Of a DNA stretch of 9,811 nucleotides, positions 6,820 to 9,811 are shown one piece after another. Made by a program: the position numbers and the translations under genes. Position 1 is the first letter of the stretch; each line of letters opens with the position of its first letter. The notes under the pieces were generated by a model, which was given only the letters and a program-made list of their open reading frames with translations, was not told the origin of the DNA and made no database searches. The stretch is from the NCBI GenBank assembly GCA_003564505.1, contig PXFD01000150.1, forward strand, positions 1 to 9,811, given 5' to 3'. The stretch comes from Syntrophomonadaceae bacterium. Its GTDB lineage: Bacteria > Bacillota_D > Dethiobacteria > DTU022.

Positions 6820-7287
6820 TTACTTCTTAGCGGAATCTTTGACAGCATCCCTGATTTCCTGGTAGGCGCCACAGCGGCATAGGTTACCGCTTAAAGCCTT
6901 GTTAATCTCTTCGTCATTGGGATTAGGGTTTCTTTCAAGCAGGGATCTGGCAGCCATAATCATGCCTGGTGTGCAGTAACCACACTGGAAAGCAGCGTGA
7001 TCAATAAAAGCCTGCTGCAGGCGATCAAGTTCACCGTTTTTAGATAACCCTTCTATAGTTAAGAGATCTTTTCCATCCAACTCAACTGCTAAAACCAGGC
7101 AGGAGTTAACCGGTTTGCCATCCAGCAGTACTGTGCAGGCTCCACATTCACCGATCTCACAGCCTGACTTGGTGCCGGTCAGGTTGAGTTCGTCCCTGAT
7201 AAACTTAAGCAGGGTTTCCCCAACAACAGCTTCTCGTTCCTCGCTATCTCCGTTAACTGTAAATTTTATTGTTATTTTATTACTCAT
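6820..7287 (-). CDS. xdhC: Xanthine dehydrogenase-family [2Fe-2S] subunit
   Basis: This 155-residue electron-transfer subunit carries two [2Fe-2S] clusters between the molybdenum centre and the FAD. The plant-ferredoxin-like N-domain has ligands C43, C48, C51 (GCEIGECGAC) and C63. The helical C-domain has C102, C105 (FQCGYC), C137 and C139 (NLCRCG). All eight ligands are present and the length is typical. A GTG at 7293 would add two residues and overlaps the FAD-subunit stop, but GGGGG (7295-7299) sits 7 nt from the ATG at 7287 and only 1 nt from that GTG, so the ATG is preferred. The tight junction suggests translational coupling with the FAD subunit. It lies in the middle of the three-subunit operon. 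Confidence 0.95.
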   Translation of the reverse strand: MSNKITIKFTVNGDSEEREAVVGETLLKFIRDELNLTGTKSGCEIGECGACTVLLDGKPVNSCLVLAVELDGKDLLTIEGLSKNGELDRLQQAFIDHAAFQCGYCTPGMIMAARSLLERNPNPNDEEINKALSGNLCRCGAYQEIRDAVKDSAKK

Positions 7288-7289
7288 TT

Positions 7290-8120
7290 TCACACCCCCA
7301 TTGTCTGTTCCAGGCCGCGGCGGACCAGAACCTCAACCATGTGATAACGATACTCACGGGAGCCACGTATATCAGTAATTGGAGCAATATCATTATGAAC
7401 AAGCTTTGCTGCCTCGGCAGAGCTTTTCTCGCCCTTTTCATTTATTGCTTTTTCAACAGAAAAAGCCCTGACAGGAGTGGCGGCTACTGCGCCTACAGCA
7501 ATTTTCACATGTTTACCCCAGTTTTGCACCGCAACTCCAACTGTAGAGAGGTCTACTGATCCGGTACGTGAAGCTTTAGAGTAAACCCCTTTACCTGCAG
7601 GAAAGGGCTTGGGTATAACAATTGACTGGACCAGCTCGCCCTTTTTTAGTACAGTCTGACCGGGCCCGGTAAAAAATTCTTCCACCGGCAAAGACCTGTT
7701 CCCGTCAGGACCGACAATGTTAATCAACGCCTCCAGGGTATAGAGCGGTGCGGCAGTATCTGCGGCAGGAGAAGCATTGCAAATATTACCGGCAAGAGTG
7801 GCCCTGTTGCGAATGGTATAACCGCCCACACTGTGACTACCTTCTGCCAGGATAGGAATGTTCTTAACAATTGAATCGTCACATGCAATCTGGTTTAAGG
7901 TAATGGCAGCGCCAATTATTATGCCCTGATCGCTTTCTTCAAAGACATTAAGTTCGGGCAAATCTTTTACATCAACCAGTTTTTTTGGCGCGAATTTGCC
8001 CCCGCGCATTCCAACCATTAAATCAGTACCACCGGCATAGGGATAAGCCTGCTCTTCTTTGGCAAGTATATCAACTGCTTCGCTTAAACCGGTGCATTTA
8101 ATGTAATCAAATGACAGCAT
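7290..8120 (-). CDS. xdhB: Xanthine dehydrogenase-family FAD-binding subunit
   Basis: The 276-residue protein is the usual size for a separate FAD subunit that passes electrons from the [2Fe-2S] clusters to NAD(P)+ or another carrier. It shows the FAD pyrophosphate motif YPYAGGTDLMVGMR (26-39) and the second flavin signature TIRNRATLAGNICNASPAAD (102-121), followed by a CO dehydrogenase flavoprotein-like C-terminal domain from about 175. I see no four-cysteine insertion like that of 4-hydroxybenzoyl-CoA reductase. Translation starts at the ATG at 8120, behind GGAGGT with about 11 nt spacing. The gene follows allG after 49 bp with no promoter or terminator that I can identify, so it is probably read through from the FdrA/AllG genes. 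Its stop is within a few bases of the next gene. Confidence 0.93.
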   Translation of the reverse strand: MLSFDYIKCTGLSEAVDILAKEEQAYPYAGGTDLMVGMRGGKFAPKKLVDVKDLPELNVFEESDQGIIIGAAITLNQIACDDSIVKNIPILAEGSHSVGGYTIRNRATLAGNICNASPAADTAAPLYTLEALINIVGPDGNRSLPVEEFFTGPGQTVLKKGELVQSIVIPKPFPAGKGVYSKASRTGSVDLSTVGVAVQNWGKHVKIAVGAVAATPVRAFSVEKAINEKGEKSSAEAAKLVHNDIAPITDIRGSREYRYHMVEVLVRRGLEQTMGV

Positions 8121-8169
8121 CTTACTGGTTCACCTCCATCTTAAAAATAAATATGCCCTATTCTTGCTG

Positions 8170-9471
8170 TTATTTTGCCAGTTCTTTCAGGGCATCAACA
8201 AACATTTCCATCGGCGGCTTAACAATACCTGCGCCGACCTGGCCGATTCCGGCTTCCTTATGAGCGATGCCGGTATTAATCCGCGGAACGATATTCTTTT
8301 CTACGACCTTGCGAACGTCGATTCCGGTAGGTGTTCCCTTGAAGTCCATGGCAGGAATGTTAAAATTATTATTTTCGGCAACGGTGATCTCATACATTTC
8401 ATTAGTTGCATCAAATGCATCGGCAGGTGATCCACCAATAAAGTTAACTATTGCCGGTGCGGCTGCCATGGCAAAACCGCCAACCCCGACTGTTTCTGTA
8501 ATAACACTATCTCCGATATCCCGATTGGCATCGGAAGATTTAAAGCCGGAAAAGAATAGTCCGTCGGGTACATTAGCCGGAGCAGTAAACCATTTATCTC
8601 CGGTGCTGCTGACCCTGATCCCGAAATCCGTGCCATTGCGGGCCATGGTTGTTACCATGGTTGAGTTTTCAACACCATGAGCTGCCAGGGCCATACTCTT
8701 GCAGGCAGCCATAATAGCGTTTAGTGAGGTCAAATCATTACTGTGCATAAAAGCAAGCACTTCTGCAGCTACAGAGGCCCTGGTGTTCTTAAAATATTCC
8801 GATACGTTTGAAAGATCAAGACGCGGAGCATCGTATTCTTTTTCTTTACCAAAATCAGTTTCGGCAATAAATGGAGCAATAGTACGGATAAATAGCGAAG
8901 TTGTTGCCCTGTTCCGGTTATGGGCATCGTCGCCCATGTGCAGGGCCTGGGCAATAATTGATTTCATATCAACACCTTTAGCAAGCTTAACTGCTTCCTT
9001 CAGGCAGGGTGCATAGACTTCATCAAGCCAGCGCAAACGATTCAAAACTTCATCGTCGTAAGCTCCGTAGCGCAGGACTTTACCGTACCCTTCATTCATA
9101 TTGGAAAATGTATTTCCGCCCCATTCTTCGTCTTTTATGATAAATACCAGCTGGGAAGGCGTGGTTACCCCGGCCATCGGTCCTACTGTATTGTAATGAT
9201 GGCAGGGTGCAAATTCAATATCACCTGATTCGGCAATTTTTTCAGCTTCTTCGGCATTTTCAGCTTTTCTTTCATAGATTAAACCACCGATGATTGCCCC
9301 TTTCAGGGGGCCGCTCATCCGGTCCCAGGTAATGGGCGGTCCGGCATGAAGAAACAAGTTGTCTTTCATCCCGGGAATAACATCTTTTGCCCTTCCGATA
9401 TCCACCCATACCGGTCTTGACATCATCATTTTCTTGACAGCTTCTTGATTAGCCTGGTCTATCTTACTCAT
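8170..9471 (-). CDS. allG: AllG/YlbE-family (DUF1116) protein, oxamate carbamoyltransferase component
   Basis: The 433-residue protein matches the YlbE family (E. coli AllG, about 420 residues) throughout. Recognisable blocks are LLHAGPP-like LFLHAGPP (39-46), SGPLKGA (53-59), FAPCHHYNTVGPMAG (87-101), NEGYGKVLRYGAY, a long helical middle, RNGTDFGIRVSSTGDKWFTAP and the C-terminal NTGIAHKEAGIGQVGAG. In E. coli, AllF (FdrA), AllG and AllH together convert oxamate plus carbamoyl phosphate to and from oxalurate, and carbamate kinase then makes ATP in anaerobic allantoin use. Here FdrA-like genes lie directly upstream; AllH (DUF2877) and carbamate kinase are not in the window. The start at 9471 follows GGAGGTG. 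Family assignment is strong, but the substrate could differ from oxamate or oxalurate. Confidence 0.88.
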   Translation of the reverse strand: MSKIDQANQEAVKKMMMSRPVWVDIGRAKDVIPGMKDNLFLHAGPPITWDRMSGPLKGAIIGGLIYERKAENAEEAEKIAESGDIEFAPCHHYNTVGPMAGVTTPSQLVFIIKDEEWGGNTFSNMNEGYGKVLRYGAYDDEVLNRLRWLDEVYAPCLKEAVKLAKGVDMKSIIAQALHMGDDAHNRNRATTSLFIRTIAPFIAETDFGKEKEYDAPRLDLSNVSEYFKNTRASVAAEVLAFMHSNDLTSLNAIMAACKSMALAAHGVENSTMVTTMARNGTDFGIRVSSTGDKWFTAPANVPDGLFFSGFKSSDANRDIGDSVITETVGVGGFAMAAAPAIVNFIGGSPADAFDATNEMYEITVAENNNFNIPAMDFKGTPTGIDVRKVVEKNIVPRINTGIAHKEAGIGQVGAGIVKPPMEMFVDALKELAK

Positions 9472-9491
9472 TTAGAAAAACACCTCCGTAG

Positions 9492-9653
9492 TTATTTTAA
9501 TTTATCCAAAAGGCTCAGCAGGTCATCGTCACCCATGGCCGGCGGCTGCCAGCGTACGTGGATCACCTGGGTGCCCCGCTCTTTCAGGGTTTCCGCAAAC
9601 CCTTCCAGGCCCAAGTTTATTACTTTGAGTTCACTGTTAAAAAGGTTTTCCAT
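9492..9653 (-). CDS. Small FdrA-domain protein (53 residues)
   Basis: An ATG at 9653, 9 nt after GGGAGG, opens a 53-residue frame ending in TAA at 9492. The core, LKVINLGLEGFAETLKERG (10-28) followed by TQVIHVRWQPPAMGDDD, resembles a segment found near the C-terminus of longer FdrA proteins, where a short alpha/beta unit ends in a WxPP motif. Here it stands alone between the FdrA tail and allG, with 21 nt and 20 nt gaps, in the same operon. It may complement the FdrA or AllG subunits as a separately translated piece of the carbamoyltransferase complex. The RBS, in-frame position and preserved motif argue for a real gene, not debris. The family resemblance is from memory and not from a search. 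Confidence 0.75.
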   Translation of the reverse strand: MENLFNSELKVINLGLEGFAETLKERGTQVIHVRWQPPAMGDDDLLSLLDKLK

Positions 9654-9674
9654 TGGTCGAAACCTCCCTTATGA

Positions 9675-9811
9675 TCAGTCTGATAACAATGCCGCGACAA
9701 GAGCTGCAGCATCTGCATTGCTGGGAAGGACTTTAACTCCCTCTTTTGTAAGCTTATCCACCTGCTCACTGCGGTTTTGAATATCTTCATCAGTACCGCA
9801 AACTGTTGTGA
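9675..9811 (-). CDS. fdrA: FdrA-like (AllF) protein, C-terminal end only
   Basis: The first 44 complete codons inside the right edge end in TGA at 9675; the rest lies beyond 9811. The tail reads VCGTDEDIQNRSEQVDKL, then EGVKVLPSNADAAALVAALL, which resembles the end of FdrA, a relative of the succinyl-CoA synthetase alpha subunit. There the CGT-D-PQ-R-Q segment follows the second Rossmann-like domain, and an SNAxA helix closes the protein. In E. coli this is AllF of the oxamate carbamoyltransferase complex. It is the first visible gene of the transcription unit and sits 21 nt before the small FdrA-domain protein. Only the terminal fragment is seen, so assignment rests on this tail and on allG downstream. 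Confidence 0.72.
   Translation of the reverse strand, partial: TTVCGTDEDIQNRSEQVDKLTKEGVKVLPSNADAAALVAALLSD

Noticed and set aside
8267..8680. 137-residue plus-strand open frame
   Set aside because: It is antisense to allG, which is conserved along this stretch. It is a codon-bias shadow.

Overview
The window is a single minus-strand block of anaerobic metabolism genes. Transcription runs from right (9811) to left (1), and no plus-strand gene is convincing. The DNA is moderately AT-rich, ribosome binding sites are strong GGAGG types, genes are packed with short gaps, and the families are typical of anaerobes (selenium-dependent molybdenum hydroxylase genes, FdrA/DUF1116 genes, an aldehyde:ferredoxin oxidoreductase-like domain, NuoE/NuoF modules). 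This suggests an anaerobic Firmicute, probably a clostridium or relative. That placement is inference from gene content and was not checked by any search.

Right end (9811-8170): the C-terminal tail of an FdrA-like protein, a 53-residue protein resembling a detached FdrA piece, and a full AllG/YlbE (DUF1116) protein. In E. coli the homologues form the oxamate carbamoyltransferase (AllFGH) of anaerobic allantoin breakdown. Middle (8120-4489): the three subunits of a xanthine dehydrogenase-family molybdenum hydroxylase, in the order FAD subunit, [2Fe-2S] subunit, molybdopterin subunit. Left-middle (4361-1739): yqeB, a 92-residue eight-cysteine protein of unknown family behind its own likely promoter, and a YqeC-MocA fusion. 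YqeB, YqeC and MocA are the accessory proteins that mark selenium-dependent molybdenum hydroxylases. Left end (1586-1, cut by the window): an unusual fusion in which only the first domain of aldehyde:ferredoxin oxidoreductase (AOR) is joined to NuoE and then NuoF thioredoxin-like [2Fe-2S] domains.

Reading them together: the hydroxylase oxidises a heterocycle (a purine is likely, but a key substrate-binding glutamate is replaced). YqeB, YqeC and MocA mature its cofactor. The fusion protein may carry electrons between the hydroxylase and NAD(H) or ferredoxin. The FdrA/AllG proteins may harvest carbamoyl phosphate from a late ureide intermediate. The most novel items are the AOR_N-NuoE-NuoF fusion and the eight-cysteine protein inside the selenium-maturation genes. 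The gap between the molybdopterin subunit and yqeB also holds two back-to-back RNA hairpins. No RNA genes, insertion sequences, CRISPR arrays or origins were seen.
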